Part shown: positions 41,430 to 50,761 of the stretch, piece by piece | Layout of the letters: every line of letters starts with the position of its first letter | How positions within the stretch are numbered: position 1 is the first letter of the stretch | Assembly: GCA_036504895.1 (NCBI GenBank) | Contig: DASXUJ010000075.1 | Coordinates: forward strand, 1-64,000 | Direction of reading: 5' to 3' | DNA from: Syntrophorhabdaceae bacterium | GTDB taxonomy: Bacteria; Desulfobacterota; Syntrophorhabdia; Syntrophorhabdales; Syntrophorhabdaceae | Length of the DNA: 64,000 nt | Notes under the pieces: generated by a model | The model's database searches: none | The model's input: only the letters and a program-made list of their open reading frames with translations | Told to the model about the DNA's origin: nothing | Position numbers and translations under genes: made by a program

Positions 41430-42662
41430 ATGAACGCAAACAACGGTAAAATACTGATAATCGGAGCAGGGGGAGTGGCGACGGTGGCTGTCCACAAGTG
41501 CGCCCAGGTCCCGGAGGTCTTCAAAGAGATCATGGTGGCAAGCAGGACCCTCTCCAAGTGCGACGCCATAAAGGAAGATATACGCCGCAGATACGGAAGG
41601 GAGATCCAGACCGCCCGCGTGGATGCGGATAACGTGCCGGAGCTTTCAGCCCTCATCGAAAAGTTCCAGCCTTATGTCGTACTCAATCTCGCCCTCCCTT
41701 ATCAGGACCTCCACATCATGGATGCATGCCTTGAAACAGGGGTCCATTATGTGGATACCGCCAATTACGAGCCCCTGGATGAGGCCCACTTCGAGTATAG
41801 CTGGCAATGGGCATATCAGGAGAGGTTCCGGCAAAAGGGAATTATGGCGGTGCTGGGCTCCGGTTTCGATCCGGGGGTGACGAACGTATTCACCGCCTAT
41901 GCAAAAAAGCACCTCTTCGACGAGATACATTACCTCGACATCCTCGACTGCAACGCCGGAAGCCACGGTCATGCCTTTGCCACCAACTTCAACCCTGAGA
42001 TCAATATCAGGGAGGTGACCCAGACGGTGAGGCACTGGGACCAGGGAAGATGGATCGAGACCCCGGCCATAATCGAAGAGGGGTCAACCCACTTCAGCTT
42101 CGACTATCCGATTGCCGGGGCGAAGGAGAGCTATCTCCTCTATCATGAAGAGCTCGAATCCCTCGTACGTCACATTCCGGAAATCCGGAGGGCCAGGTTC
42201 TGGATGACCTTTTCGGAAAACTACCTCACCCACCTGAAGGTGCTTCAGGAAGTGGGCATGACGAGAATAGACGAGATCGATTACGAAGGGTGCAAGATCA
42301 TACCCATAAAGTTTCTCAAGACCCTCCTTCCCGAGCCTGCCTCCCTCGGAACGAAATACACGGGAAAAACCGTGATCGGAAACGTGATGACCGGGACCCG
42401 GAATGGTGAGACCATTACACGTTACATCTATAATGTGTGCGACCACGAAGAGGCCTTCAGGCAAACCGGCACCCAGGCGATCGCCTTCACCACGGGCGTG
42501 CCGGCCATGATCGGGGCCATGATGGTGCTTACCGGAACATGGAAGGGAACGGGAGTCTACAATATGGAACAACTCGATCCGGATAAGTTCATGGAAGCAC
42601 TCAATGCCTATGGTCTGCCCTGGCAGGTGGTGGAGCACGCCCCTCTGCCGGAGCACGTCTGA
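41430..42662 (+). CDS. carboxynorspermidine/carboxyspermidine dehydrogenase (saccharopine-dehydrogenase family)
   Basis: A 410-residue NADPH-dependent enzyme. The Rossmann motif IIGAGGVATVAVHKCA lies at residues 10-25, followed by VLNLALPYQDLHIMDACLETG and a family-typical VLGSGFDPGVTNVF near residue 145. In this family the enzyme condenses putrescine (or diaminopropane) with aspartate semialdehyde to carboxyspermidine (carboxynorspermidine). Preceding agmatinase and following decarboxylase genes make spermidine the likely end product. It ends five bases before the next start. Confidence 0.92.
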   Translation: MNANNGKILIIGAGGVATVAVHKCAQVPEVFKEIMVASRTLSKCDAIKEDIRRRYGREIQTARVDADNVPELSALIEKFQPYVVLNLALPYQDLHIMDACLETGVHYVDTANYEPLDEAHFEYSWQWAYQERFRQKGIMAVLGSGFDPGVTNVFTAYAKKHLFDEIHYLDILDCNAGSHGHAFATNFNPEINIREVTQTVRHWDQGRWIETPAIIEEGSTHFSFDYPIAGAKESYLLYHEELESLVRHIPEIRRARFWMTFSENYLTHLKVLQEVGMTRIDEIDYEGCKIIPIKFLKTLLPEPASLGTKYTGKTVIGNVMTGTRNGETITRYIYNVCDHEEAFRQTGTQAIAFTTGVPAMIGAMMVLTGTWKGTGVYNMEQLDPDKFMEALNAYGLPWQVVEHAPLPEHV

Positions 42663-42667
42663 CGCCT

Positions 42668-44005
42668 ATGAAGGCCGTTGCCGAAAAGAGGAATTCGATC
42701 GATCGTTTTTCGGCAAAAAAGTCCGGGACAATATCCCGTTATCACGGACTCTCAGATGCGGGGAGGCAGGAACTACTCCGCTCCCTCGATACCGCGGGCC
42801 TGAAAACCCTCACCCGATCGATTAAACATGCGAAAAAGGAGTTTTTTGCGGCAGCGAAGGAGAGGTCCCTTGCCATCGCTGCCACGCCTGCCACGCCTGT
42901 CTATCTTATCGATGAATCCCTGATCGAGGAAAACATGCGGCTCCTCCGTTACGTGAAAGACCGCACCGGCTGCAAGATCCTTCACGCCCTCAAGGCATAT
43001 GCCTCTTTCGCCACTTTTCCCATGATGAGCGACTACCTCGACGGGACATGCGCAAGCGGGCTCAATGAAGCGCGACTTGGCCGTGAGAAGTTCGGAAAAG
43101 AGGTCCACACCTTTTCGGCCGCCTACCGGGAGCAGGAGATAGGCCCTATTCTCAGATATTCCGATACAGTTGTTTTCAACTCCTTTTATCAGCTCGGGCG
43201 CTTTGGGAAAGCGGCACGGAAGAAGGGAGTGAGGGTGGGCCTCAGGGTCAATCCCGGGTATTCGGAGGTGGAGACCGCCATGTACAACCCCTGTGCCCCC
43301 TGTTCGAGACTCGGCATCACCCATGAGGCCTTTGTCGCCGGGTTCCCGGAATATGACGGGATGGTGGAAGGACTTCATTTCCACGCCATGTGCCAGCAGA
43401 ATTCGGATGTCCTCGAGCGGGTCCTCAACTCCTTCGAAGCACTCTACGGACCATATTTGAAGGGGCTTCAATGGGTAAATTTCGGGGGAGGCCACCATAT
43501 CACGCGGGATGATTATGACCTGGAGCGCCTTATTAAAATTATTAAACAATTCAAGGCGAAATACGGTCTGCAGGTCTATCTCGAACCGGGTGAAGCGAGC
43601 GTGCTTCACGCAGGCGTCCTCATCTCCTCCGTCCTCGATATCGTCAGCAACAGCGGAGAGATCGCCATAATAGACGCCTCCGCCGAAGCCCACATGCCCG
43701 ACGTGCTCCTCATGCCCTACCGGCCTGAGATTTTAACTTCCGCGGGGCCGGGGGAAAAGAAATATACCTACAGGCTCGCCGGACCGACCTGCCTTGCGGG
43801 AGATGTAATCGGAGACTATTCTTTCGATGCTCCCCTTGAAAGAGGGACCCGGCTCGTCTTCACCGATATGGCGCTTTATAGTATCGTAAAGAATACGACA
43901 TTCAACGGGATCAACCTCCCGGATATCGCACTCCTCGGAAGCAACGGAACAATAGAGGTAATCAGGCGATTCGGATACAGGGATTACATGAACAGACAAT
44001 CATAG
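42668..44005 (+). CDS. nspC: carboxynorspermidine decarboxylase, N-terminally extended
   Basis: A 445-residue PLP enzyme of the alanine-racemase fold. The PLP lysine is Lys109 in LHALKAYASF. Further conserved parts are LHFHAMCQQNSD, VNFGGGHHI and LEPGEA, and the C-terminal GPTCLAGDVIGDY gives the second active-site contact. Known NspC proteins are near 380 residues and start just before the TPVYLIDE strand; here about 75 basic residues precede it. No good internal start is seen. It decarboxylates carboxyspermidine to spermidine. Confidence 0.92.
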   Translation: MKAVAEKRNSIDRFSAKKSGTISRYHGLSDAGRQELLRSLDTAGLKTLTRSIKHAKKEFFAAAKERSLAIAATPATPVYLIDESLIEENMRLLRYVKDRTGCKILHALKAYASFATFPMMSDYLDGTCASGLNEARLGREKFGKEVHTFSAAYREQEIGPILRYSDTVVFNSFYQLGRFGKAARKKGVRVGLRVNPGYSEVETAMYNPCAPCSRLGITHEAFVAGFPEYDGMVEGLHFHAMCQQNSDVLERVLNSFEALYGPYLKGLQWVNFGGGHHITRDDYDLERLIKIIKQFKAKYGLQVYLEPGEASVLHAGVLISSVLDIVSNSGEIAIIDASAEAHMPDVLLMPYRPEILTSAGPGEKKYTYRLAGPTCLAGDVIGDYSFDAPLERGTRLVFTDMALYSIVKNTTFNGINLPDIALLGSNGTIEVIRRFGYRDYMNRQS

Positions 44006-44046
44006 CGGGCAACACTGCGTCCGTCACGAAAACTTAGGAGGCCGGG

Positions 44047-44502
44047 ATGAAGATAAATCTGACCAAAAGCCAGTTCGAGACATTGCTCAAGACAGTCTAC
44101 CTCGGGAACTGGGTGGCAGCCTCCGCAGGGGAAGAGGCAGACCGGGAATTCGAAGATTTTGAACAATACGTGCTCTCTCTCGCCAAGGATTTCGGGTACG
44201 AAGCCTTCGCCGGTTTCGACGAAAAGGAGAAAACCTACTACCCCACCGAGGAGTTCGAGGAAAAGACAGGCGTGGTCGATACCATCGGGGATTACAACAT
44301 GCACACCGTCTGGGAAGAGATGGTGCTCTCCCTGGCCCGGCGCGACCTCATCGGCCAATATGGCGAAGACAGGGTGGAGAAGATGTCCGATGACGAGATC
44401 GTGGAAAAGGAGTATCCCTTTATAGTGAAGTACGAGGAAGAGTTCAGGGAAAGCGGCTTCCAAAACCTCGTGATCACGAAAAAGGGGCTCCGTCTGGCAT
44501 AA
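44047..44502 (+). CDS. acidic hypothetical protein after the spermidine genes
   Basis: A 151-residue soluble acidic protein (NLTKSQFETLLKTVYLGNWV at the start, REFEDFEQYVLSLAKDFG, GLRLA at the end). It has no signal, membrane segment or catalytic motif that I recognise. AGGAGG lies six bases before the ATG. It begins 41 bases after the nspC stop on the same strand and may be the last gene of the polyamine operon, but no functional link can be read from the sequence. Confidence 0.75.
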   Translation: MKINLTKSQFETLLKTVYLGNWVAASAGEEADREFEDFEQYVLSLAKDFGYEAFAGFDEKEKTYYPTEEFEEKTGVVDTIGDYNMHTVWEEMVLSLARRDLIGQYGEDRVEKMSDDEIVEKEYPFIVKYEEEFRESGFQNLVITKKGLRLA

Positions 44503-44696
44503 CAGGCACCTATCCCGCCCGGCGGCAGGGGTACATCTTGCGAACCGGCCGGCAGGAATGGCTGCCCCCTTCCCTCCCCTCGCGCCGCTGATGGGAGCAG
44601 CCTGTTCGTGCGGCTTACGAGCTCACGAAGCATGCGGATACATTATCGATTCGGCTCTTTGCCACGCCCCAGTCCGGCCGCGCGAGCCCAAAAGTC

Positions 44697-44725
44697 TTGA
44701 TAATTTGCGAAGTTGAGTATATAAT
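44697..44725 (+). promoter_or_regulatory. sigma-70 promoter of tig-clpP-clpX
   Basis: TTGATA and a perfect TATAAT are separated by 17 bases, 62 bases before the trigger factor start. It is the clearest vegetative promoter in the window together with that of the tRNAs. Confidence 0.8.
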
Positions 44726-44787
44726 AAGGTCGAACAGACGAGAACGAAACGGATTAATTCCGCTCGCATATTTTTCTGGAGGAATGT

Positions 44788-46074
44788 ATGAAGGTTGAAG
44801 TGACGAATCTCGATCAGGTGAGGAAGAAAGTTGAGGTCATTCTTCCAGAAGAAAAGCTCAAGGAGTTGGAAAACGAGATCTACGACGAGCTGAAGAAACA
44901 GGCAAAAATCCGGGGTTTTCGTCCCGGTAAGACCCCTAAATCAATTCTGACCGCATATTATAAAGATTACGTGGAAGACGAGTTGAAGAAGAGGATGGTC
45001 CAGAATACCATGGGAGAGGCACTCGCCCAGGCGGAAGTGGCCCCCGTGACCGAGCCTTACGTTGATTTCATCGAGGCTGAAGGACAACAGGGATACACCA
45101 TGGAGTGCGAGGTAGAGCCCGAGATCGAGCTTCCCGAATACAAGGGAATGGAAATAGAAGTGTCAAAGATCGCGGTGAGCGACGAAGAGATGCAGGAGCG
45201 GATCGAAAGGCTCAGAAACATGCACGCCGAGATGAAGATGAAAGATGAGACCTCGGGTGCCGAAAAGGGCGATTTCGTGATCGTGAAATACCAGGGATTT
45301 TCGGAAGACGGGAAGCCGGTGAACGAAGTGGCCACCGAAGGCTATCCCCTGGAGCTCGGCACCACCACCCTGCTCCCCGAATTTGAGGCGGCCCTGACCG
45401 GCATGAAGGCAGGGGAAGAGAAGGATGTGCCCATCAGCTTTCCTGAAGATTATCCGGATGCAAGCATCGCATCCCAGACGATCGTTTTCCGTGTCACCGT
45501 AAAGGAGATCCGGGAAAAGAAGCTCCCCGAAGTGAACGATGAATTTGCGAAAGACCTCTCCTTCGATACCTTGGACGCACTGAAGGAGAGTATCCGGGGC
45601 GAGATAGAGAAAGAGAAGGAAGGGGCGGAGAAGAGAAACGTGGTCCAGCAGCTGGTCTCGGGCCTTATCTCGAAAGTCGAAGTACCCGTTCCCCCGAAAT
45701 ACCTTGAGAAGAAAGTGGAAGGCATGGTCGAGGATGCCAAGATGCGGTTCAAGAGCCAGTCCCAGCGGCTCGGTCCTGACGAGGAGAAGGCACTCGAGGA
45801 AAACCTGCGGAAAGAGTTCGAGCCGAGGGCCGTGGACCGGGTAAAGGCGGAGATCCTCCTCGCCAAGATCGCGAAGAAAGAAGGCATCACCTTAAATGAA
45901 GAAGAAGTGTTCGATAAAATAAAGAAGTTTGCCGAAGAGAGCAAGCAGCCCTTCAGCGAAGTCCTTCAGTTTTACCGGCAGTATAATCTCATAGGCGGCT
46001 TGAGACAGAACATAATTGAGGAAAAAGCAGTCGACTTCCTGCGTGAGCATGCCGTCATGAAGGAGAAGGAATGA
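44788..46074 (+). CDS. tig: trigger factor
   Basis: A 428-residue ribosome-bound chaperone. The N-terminal ribosome-binding domain has the signature [10 protein letters not shown] near residues 43-52. The FKBP-type prolyl isomerase domain spans about 150-240 ([17 protein letters not shown]). The C-terminal helical arms follow. It shields nascent chains and speeds proline isomerisation. GGAGG lies seven bases before the ATG. It overlaps clpP by four bases, the usual tig-clpP-clpX order. Confidence 0.97.
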   Translation: MKVEVTNLDQVRKKVEVILPEEKLKELENEIYDELKKQAKIRGFRPGKTPKSILTAYYKDYVEDELKKRMVQNTMGEALAQAEVAPVTEPYVDFIEAEGQQGYTMECEVEPEIELPEYKGMEIEVSKIAVSDEEMQERIERLRNMHAEMKMKDETSGAEKGDFVIVKYQGFSEDGKPVNEVATEGYPLELGTTTLLPEFEAALTGMKAGEEKDVPISFPEDYPDASIASQTIVFRVTVKEIREKKLPEVNDEFAKDLSFDTLDALKESIRGEIEKEKEGAEKRNVVQQLVSGLISKVEVPVPPKYLEKKVEGMVEDAKMRFKSQSQRLGPDEEKALEENLRKEFEPRAVDRVKAEILLAKIAKKEGITLNEEEVFDKIKKFAEESKQPFSEVLQFYRQYNLIGGLRQNIIEEKAVDFLREHAVMKEKE

Positions 46075-46655
46075 ACCTTGTACCGATCGTAATTGAGAAA
46101 GACGGCAGGGGAGAGCGGGCGTACGACATCTACTCGAAGCTGCTGAAAGAAAGAATCATTTTTCTGGGGGCCCCCATCGATGACAATGTGGCCAACATCG
46201 TGATCGCCCAGCTGCTCTTCCTTGAATCGGAAGACCCCACACGGGAGATATCGATATATGTGAACAGCCCCGGCGGTTACATCACCAGCGGACTCGCCAT
46301 ATACGATACCATGCAGTACATCAAATCCCCCGTCACCACCATGTGCACGGGCCAGGCTGCGAGCATGGCGGCCGTGCTTTTAGGCGCGGGCGAGAAGGGA
46401 AAACGTTATGCCCTGCCCCATTCGCGGGTGCTGATCCATCAGCCCCTCGGCGGAGCCCAGGGACAGGCTACGGACATCGGCATACAGGCCAAGGAGATAC
46501 TGAGGACCCGTGAGGAATTGAACGAGATCCTCGTGAAACATACAGGCCAGTCAATGGAAAAGATAATTCAGGATACGGAACGGGACTTCTACATGACCGC
46601 CATACAGGCTGTTGAATACGGCATAATAGACGAGATCGTGGAGAAACGAAAATGA
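46071..46655 (+). CDS. clpP: ATP-dependent Clp protease, proteolytic subunit
   Basis: A 194-residue serine protease subunit with catalytic Ser98 (GQAASMAA), His123 ([10 protein letters not shown]) and Asp172 (TERDFYMT). The N-terminal [20 protein letters not shown] loop and IYVNSPGG motif are canonical. It forms double heptameric rings that degrade proteins fed by ClpX. Its start overlaps the tig stop and its end overlaps clpX, both by ATGA. Confidence 0.97.
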   Translation: MNLVPIVIEKDGRGERAYDIYSKLLKERIIFLGAPIDDNVANIVIAQLLFLESEDPTREISIYVNSPGGYITSGLAIYDTMQYIKSPVTTMCTGQAASMAAVLLGAGEKGKRYALPHSRVLIHQPLGGAQGQATDIGIQAKEILRTREELNEILVKHTGQSMEKIIQDTERDFYMTAIQAVEYGIIDEIVEKRK

Positions 46656-47911
46656 CCATGATAAAGAAAAATAATGGGAGGACGATGAAATTGCATTGTT
46701 CTTTTTGCGGTAAAAGTCAGGACGAGGTAAAGAAGCTGATCGCAGGCCCGATGGTGTACATCTGCAACGAGTGCATCGAGCTCTGCAACGAGATTATTCA
46801 GGACGAGGCAAAGAAAGAGAGATTCGACTACATAAAGACGTCCATTCCCAAACCCCATGAGATAAGAAAGCTGCTCGATGAGTACGTCATCGGCCAGGAT
46901 TACGCGAAGAAGGTCCTTTCCGTAGCGGTCTACAACCACTACAAGAGGATAGAGGCGAAAGCCAATTTCGACGACGTGGAGATCCAGAAGAGCAACATCC
47001 TCATGATAGGCCCCACGGGCTCGGGCAAGACGCTGCTCGCCCAGACCCTCGCGAGGGTCCTCCATGTCCCCTTCACCATCGCGGATGCCACCACCCTCAC
47101 AGAGGCGGGATACGTGGGCGAGGACGTGGAGAACATCATACTCTATCTCCTTCAGTCGGCAGACTACAATATCGAGAAGGCGGAGAGAGGGATCGTCTAT
47201 ATCGACGAAATCGACAAGATATCGAGAAAGACGGACAGCCCTTCCATCACCAGGGACGTATCCGGCGAAGGCGTGCAGCAGGCGCTCCTCAAGATCATCG
47301 AGGGAACGGTCGCGAATGTGCCGCCCAAAGGCGGCAGGAAACATCCCCAGCAGGATTACATCAAGGTTGACACCACGAACATCCTCTTCATCTGCGGCGG
47401 CGCGTTTAACGCCGTAGAATCGATTGTCGCAGGCAGGATCGGGAAGAAGGGGATCGGTTTCGGCGTCGACATAGAAGGCGGCAGGGACAAGAAATATTCC
47501 GAGCTGATGAGAGAGATCCAGCCCGAGGACCTCCTGAAATACGGGCTGATCCCGGAATTCATCGGAAGGCTGCCCATCATCGCGACCCTGGATGAGCTCA
47601 GCGAAGACAACCTCGTGGAGATCGTGAAGAGACCGAAGAACGCCATCTCCAAACAGTACAAGAAGCTTTTCGAGCTCGAGAACGTGAAGCTCACCTTCAC
47701 CGAAGGGGCGCTACGCGGTATCGCCAGGGAGGCCATGAAGAAGAAGACGGGCGCAAGGGGCCTGAGGTCGATTATGGAAAAAGTCATGCTCGACGTCATG
47801 TACGAGATCCCGACCCTGTCGAACGTGAAAGAGTGCGTAGTCAATGAGGACGTGATCATGAACCACGAGCGTCCCATAATGATATACGAAGAAGAAGCAG
47901 AAATCGCATGA
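46652..47911 (+). CDS. clpX: ATP-dependent Clp protease, ATP-binding subunit
   Basis: A 419-residue AAA+ unfoldase. The N-terminal zinc-binding domain has CSFC and CNEC pairs (residues about 15-45). Walker A is GPTGSGKT near 118, Walker B is [10 protein letters not shown] near 180, and the IGF-type loop for ClpP docking is KGIGFGVD near 270. The start used overlaps clpP; an inner ATG (MKLHCSFC) ten residues on is the more usual N-terminus. It unfolds tagged substrates for ClpP. Confidence 0.97.
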   Translation: MTMIKKNNGRTMKLHCSFCGKSQDEVKKLIAGPMVYICNECIELCNEIIQDEAKKERFDYIKTSIPKPHEIRKLLDEYVIGQDYAKKVLSVAVYNHYKRIEAKANFDDVEIQKSNILMIGPTGSGKTLLAQTLARVLHVPFTIADATTLTEAGYVGEDVENIILYLLQSADYNIEKAERGIVYIDEIDKISRKTDSPSITRDVSGEGVQQALLKIIEGTVANVPPKGGRKHPQQDYIKVDTTNILFICGGAFNAVESIVAGRIGKKGIGFGVDIEGGRDKKYSELMREIQPEDLLKYGLIPEFIGRLPIIATLDELSEDNLVEIVKRPKNAISKQYKKLFELENVKLTFTEGALRGIAREAMKKKTGARGLRSIMEKVMLDVMYEIPTLSNVKECVVNEDVIMNHERPIMIYEEEAEIA

Positions 47912-47916
47912 AGCGT

Positions 47917-47945
47917 TTGACAATCCCGGCTGAAGCTGCTATAGT
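47917..47945 (+). promoter_or_regulatory. promoter of the tRNA-Val/tRNA-Asp unit
   Basis: A perfect TTGACA begins six bases after the clpX stop codon and is followed, 17 bases on, by TATAGT. The first tRNA base lies 15 bases further, so the two tRNA genes have their own strong promoter. Confidence 0.8.
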
Positions 47946-47959
47946 AACCACTAACAAGT

Positions 47960-48034
47960 GGGCGGGTAGCTCAGCGGGAGAGCATCGGCCTTACAAGCCG
48001 GGGGTCGCAGGTTCAAAACCTGTTCCGCCTACCA
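47960..48034 (+). tRNA. tRNA-Val (anticodon TAC)
   Basis: A complete 75-base cloverleaf with encoded CCA. The acceptor pairs GGGCGGG with TCCGCCT (G-T at both ends), the D-arm is GCTCAGCGGGAGAGC, the anticodon loop is CTTACAA with TAC, and the T-arm carries GGTTCAAAACC. Confidence 0.95.
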
Positions 48035-48050
48035 TAATGATGTATAGTAC

Positions 48051-48128
<78 letters not shown>

Positions 48129-48140
48129 TAAATTAAAAAA

Positions 48141-48171
48141 GAAGGGCCGGAAAAATCCGGTCCTTTTTTTT
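48141..48171 (+). terminator. intrinsic terminator after the tRNA genes
   Basis: GGGCCGGA and TCCGGTCC form an eight-base stem (one G-T) around a short A loop, followed by eight T residues. It ends the tRNA transcript 13 bases after tRNA-Asp. Confidence 0.85.
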
Positions 48172-48191
48172 GCACTGAATCCGTGTAGGTC

Positions 48192-49046
48192 ATGAAGGCT
48201 AAGATACCACTCATATCAGCGATCATCACCACCTATAACAGAAGGTCCTACTTCAAAGGGGCACTCGCCTCGGTCCTCGCCCAGGACTACCCGGAAATGG
48301 AGGTCATAGTGATCGACGACGGCTCGACCGACGGCTCCGAAGAGGAAGTCCGGCATTTCCCCGTAAAGTATATCTATAAAGAAAACGGCGGCATAAGCAG
48401 CGCAAGGAATAAAGGGATCGCAGTCTCAAAAGGCGACTATCTCGCCTTTCTGGATGTGGATGACCTCTGGCTCAAAGGCAAGCTCTCCACCCAGATGGCG
48501 CTCATGAAAGACGGAGATTATAAGATCTCCTACACCGACGAGATATGGATCAGAAACGGCAAGAGGATCAACCAGAAAAAACGACACCGAAAACAGTCAG
48601 GCTGGATATTCCCCCAATGCCTGCCCCTGTGCATCATAAGCCCCTCCTCGGCGCTTATCAGCAGGGAGGTATTTGACACAGTAGGTAATTTCGATGAAAC
48701 CCTGCCTGCCTGCGAAGACTACGACATGTGGCTGAGGATCACGTGCCGGTACCCTGTTCTCTTCATAGAAAAACCACTGATAAGAAAAACAGGCGGACAC
48801 GAAGATCAACTCTCCAGGAAATATGAAGCGATGGATCGGTTTCGGGTTCAGGGTTTGGTGAAGGTGATTAAATCGGGGGTGCTGACGGAGGATTTACGGG
48901 AAAAGGCACTGGAAGAGCTGAAGATGAAGTGCGGTATTCTTGCACTGGGGGCGAGGAAACGGGGGAAAGAGGAGGAGGCGCGGGAGTATCTGGAAATGGC
49001 GGAGGGGGTTGGAGGAGAAGGGAAAAGAGGGGAAAAGATAGGTTGA
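48192..49046 (+). CDS. family 2 glycosyltransferase
   Basis: A 284-residue GT-A enzyme. PLISAIITTYNRRSYFKGAL and VIDDGSTDGSEEE lie in the first 45 residues, the metal-binding LAFLDVDDLW is near 87, and ACEDYDMWLRI near 175 is the usual acceptor-side motif. The C-terminal 30 residues are purine-coded and low-complexity (GKEEEAREYLEMAEG, GEKIG). Its function is probably surface polysaccharide synthesis; sugar unknown. It is the last core-style gene before the accessory island. Confidence 0.9.
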   Translation: MKAKIPLISAIITTYNRRSYFKGALASVLAQDYPEMEVIVIDDGSTDGSEEEVRHFPVKYIYKENGGISSARNKGIAVSKGDYLAFLDVDDLWLKGKLSTQMALMKDGDYKISYTDEIWIRNGKRINQKKRHRKQSGWIFPQCLPLCIISPSSALISREVFDTVGNFDETLPACEDYDMWLRITCRYPVLFIEKPLIRKTGGHEDQLSRKYEAMDRFRVQGLVKVIKSGVLTEDLREKALEELKMKCGILALGARKRGKEEEAREYLEMAEGVGGEGKRGEKIG

Positions 49047-49893
49047 GGTTGAGGTTGAGGAAAGGCGGGAATCACTCGTAGTAATTCAAAATAAATATAG
49101 TCCAAGACAAAATGCGCAGGGTATGGGTAATTGGGAGCGGGCGGGCAGCCTGCGGGGTCAATTCCTTACGCTCCGGCTTGCTCCGGTGCTGACCCAAGAC
49201 GCTCTCAACTTCCTTTCGCTCAGCGCGCAGGTAGTTGGGAGCACAAGGTGAATTGATCGTCCGCGAACCGGCTGGTCTTGCGGGGCCCGATCCAACTATC
49301 CGGCGCTCATGCCGGCTACGCCGTCACCGGAAGTCTACGCTGCAGGGTCCCCAGCCCCTCCACAAAGTCGCTTCAGGAACCGACCCCGCAGACCGCCCGC
49401 AGTAGGTAGAGTATTTTTGGCCTATTCACTACAATTATGGAAGAAGTAGTCTTTTCGGAAGACACGGGAGTTTGTCACGGTGGTCAAGTACGTCCCCTCG
49501 GGGATTCCATAGCGCATCCGAAAAGTTTTTGAGTTGAATTTTCATCGGTTATGGAACAGAATAATTTTTATGCGCGAGGCTGTAGTATAGCGTTGCAGGA
49601 GGGTATAGAACGTCCGTATTCACAGCCATCGCCTTGCCGACTGCATGAAAGGTTACAAGTGGTATTTGTCGAGCAATTGCTGCATGCAGTATAACATCGG
49701 TATATTGACGATATACTGCAAATTCTACGGAATAACCTTCTCTCTGAAATAGATGGTATCTATGCGAATTTATGAATATTATCAGTCTATACTCGTTCAA
49801 CAATAATCATTGACATAGCTAACAGCAAATACTACTATTTCGGAAATTACTGCTTGCAGTATATTAATGTTAAGTTGCAGGGATGTAACCGCG
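49047..49893. other. non-coding left part of the accessory island, with GC-rich palindromes
   Basis: No convincing gene in 847 bases. It starts with a GGTTGA triplet repeat (49041-49065). From 49137 to 49400 it is GC-rich and full of palindromes, bounded by inverted copies of GCGGGCGG...CTGCGGGGTC. Inner boxes GGGTCA/TGACCC (49155 and 49188) and the CCACAAAGT-GCTTC text near 49360 resemble the attC at 51.57 kb, so these may be decayed cassette sites. The right half is AT-rich; a weak 84-codon minus-strand frame (49549-49803) lacks a ribosome site. Confidence 0.5.
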
Positions 49894-50724
49894 ATGGCAG
49901 CAAAACAATACTACTCAATTCGCACAGATAAGAATAAGAACGCTAAAGGCTTCGATCTCGAGGAACTTCGAGATTTGTTCCTTCGACTTTATAACCAGTT
50001 AGACAAGGACGGATATTTCGCTGAAGCCTTTGGCTTCTACTGTGTTGATGCCGATTTCATTCCTGGCAAAGTTGTGGACCCACAGTATGAAATACTGGTG
50101 AAGCTAAGGAAAAAAGACATATGGCCCATTGAAAGCTACTGCAAGGAATATACGGAAGATGATCTCTTTGACGTGATAGAGTTCCTATACGATCATATTT
50201 CCAAACCAATAGATGGAACATACCACAATTGGAACCAATGTGGGATGCATTGGGAAACGTTTGATCGTGATGAAGGCCAAAAATACTTCAGCGAAAAGAT
50301 AAATGAGCTGTTAAGTCTTTATAGAAATCCGTTCTCTTTCTCTGGAGAGGGTGAGGTACTGCATAAGGCAGAAAAAGGCCTCGAAAAGATCTTTGAAGCA
50401 GACATTCCAACTAACGACAAAAACGTCCAATCAAGAATGGACAGTGCAATCCTCAGATTCCGTAGGCATGGGTCTTCACTTGATGACAGGCGACAAGCCG
50501 TTAGGGATTTAGCGGACGTCTTTGAATATCTTCGGCCGAACTTAAAGACTTTATTATCTCAGAAAGATGAGGCCGATCTATTCAACATCGCCAATAATTT
50601 CGGCATTAGACACCACAATGAGCAACAGAAAACGGACTATGATACGGCAATTTGGCTGAGTTGGATGTTCTATTTTTACCTCTCAACGATTCATGTGGTT
50701 TTACGGAAACTTGAACTGGAGTGA
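49894..50724 (+). CDS. cassette-borne protein with HEPN-like C-terminus
   Basis: A 276-residue soluble protein (start ATG 49894; an ATG at 49867 is possible). Base composition is more AT-rich than in neighbouring core genes. The first 150 residues are an unknown alpha/beta region (FDLEELRDLFLRLYNQLDKD). The C-terminal 90 residues are helical with NNFGIRHHNEQQKTDYD, whose RxxN/H pattern recalls HEPN-type RNase or abortive-infection domains. It lies upstream of a DUF5677 gene and an attC site. A phage-defence or toxin role is a hypothesis. Confidence 0.65.
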   Translation: MAAKQYYSIRTDKNKNAKGFDLEELRDLFLRLYNQLDKDGYFAEAFGFYCVDADFIPGKVVDPQYEILVKLRKKDIWPIESYCKEYTEDDLFDVIEFLYDHISKPIDGTYHNWNQCGMHWETFDRDEGQKYFSEKINELLSLYRNPFSFSGEGEVLHKAEKGLEKIFEADIPTNDKNVQSRMDSAILRFRRHGSSLDDRRQAVRDLADVFEYLRPNLKTLLSQKDEADLFNIANNFGIRHHNEQQKTDYDTAIWLSWMFYFYLSTIHVVLRKLELE

Positions 50725-50761
50725 CTTAACCAGCCTCTTGGCCGCTGGTTATGCAAGAAAC

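Noticed and set aside
49549-49803. 84-codon minus-strand frame in the island
   Set aside because: The residues are moderately protein-like, but there is no ribosome site and no recognised family; kept only as a remark on the gap.
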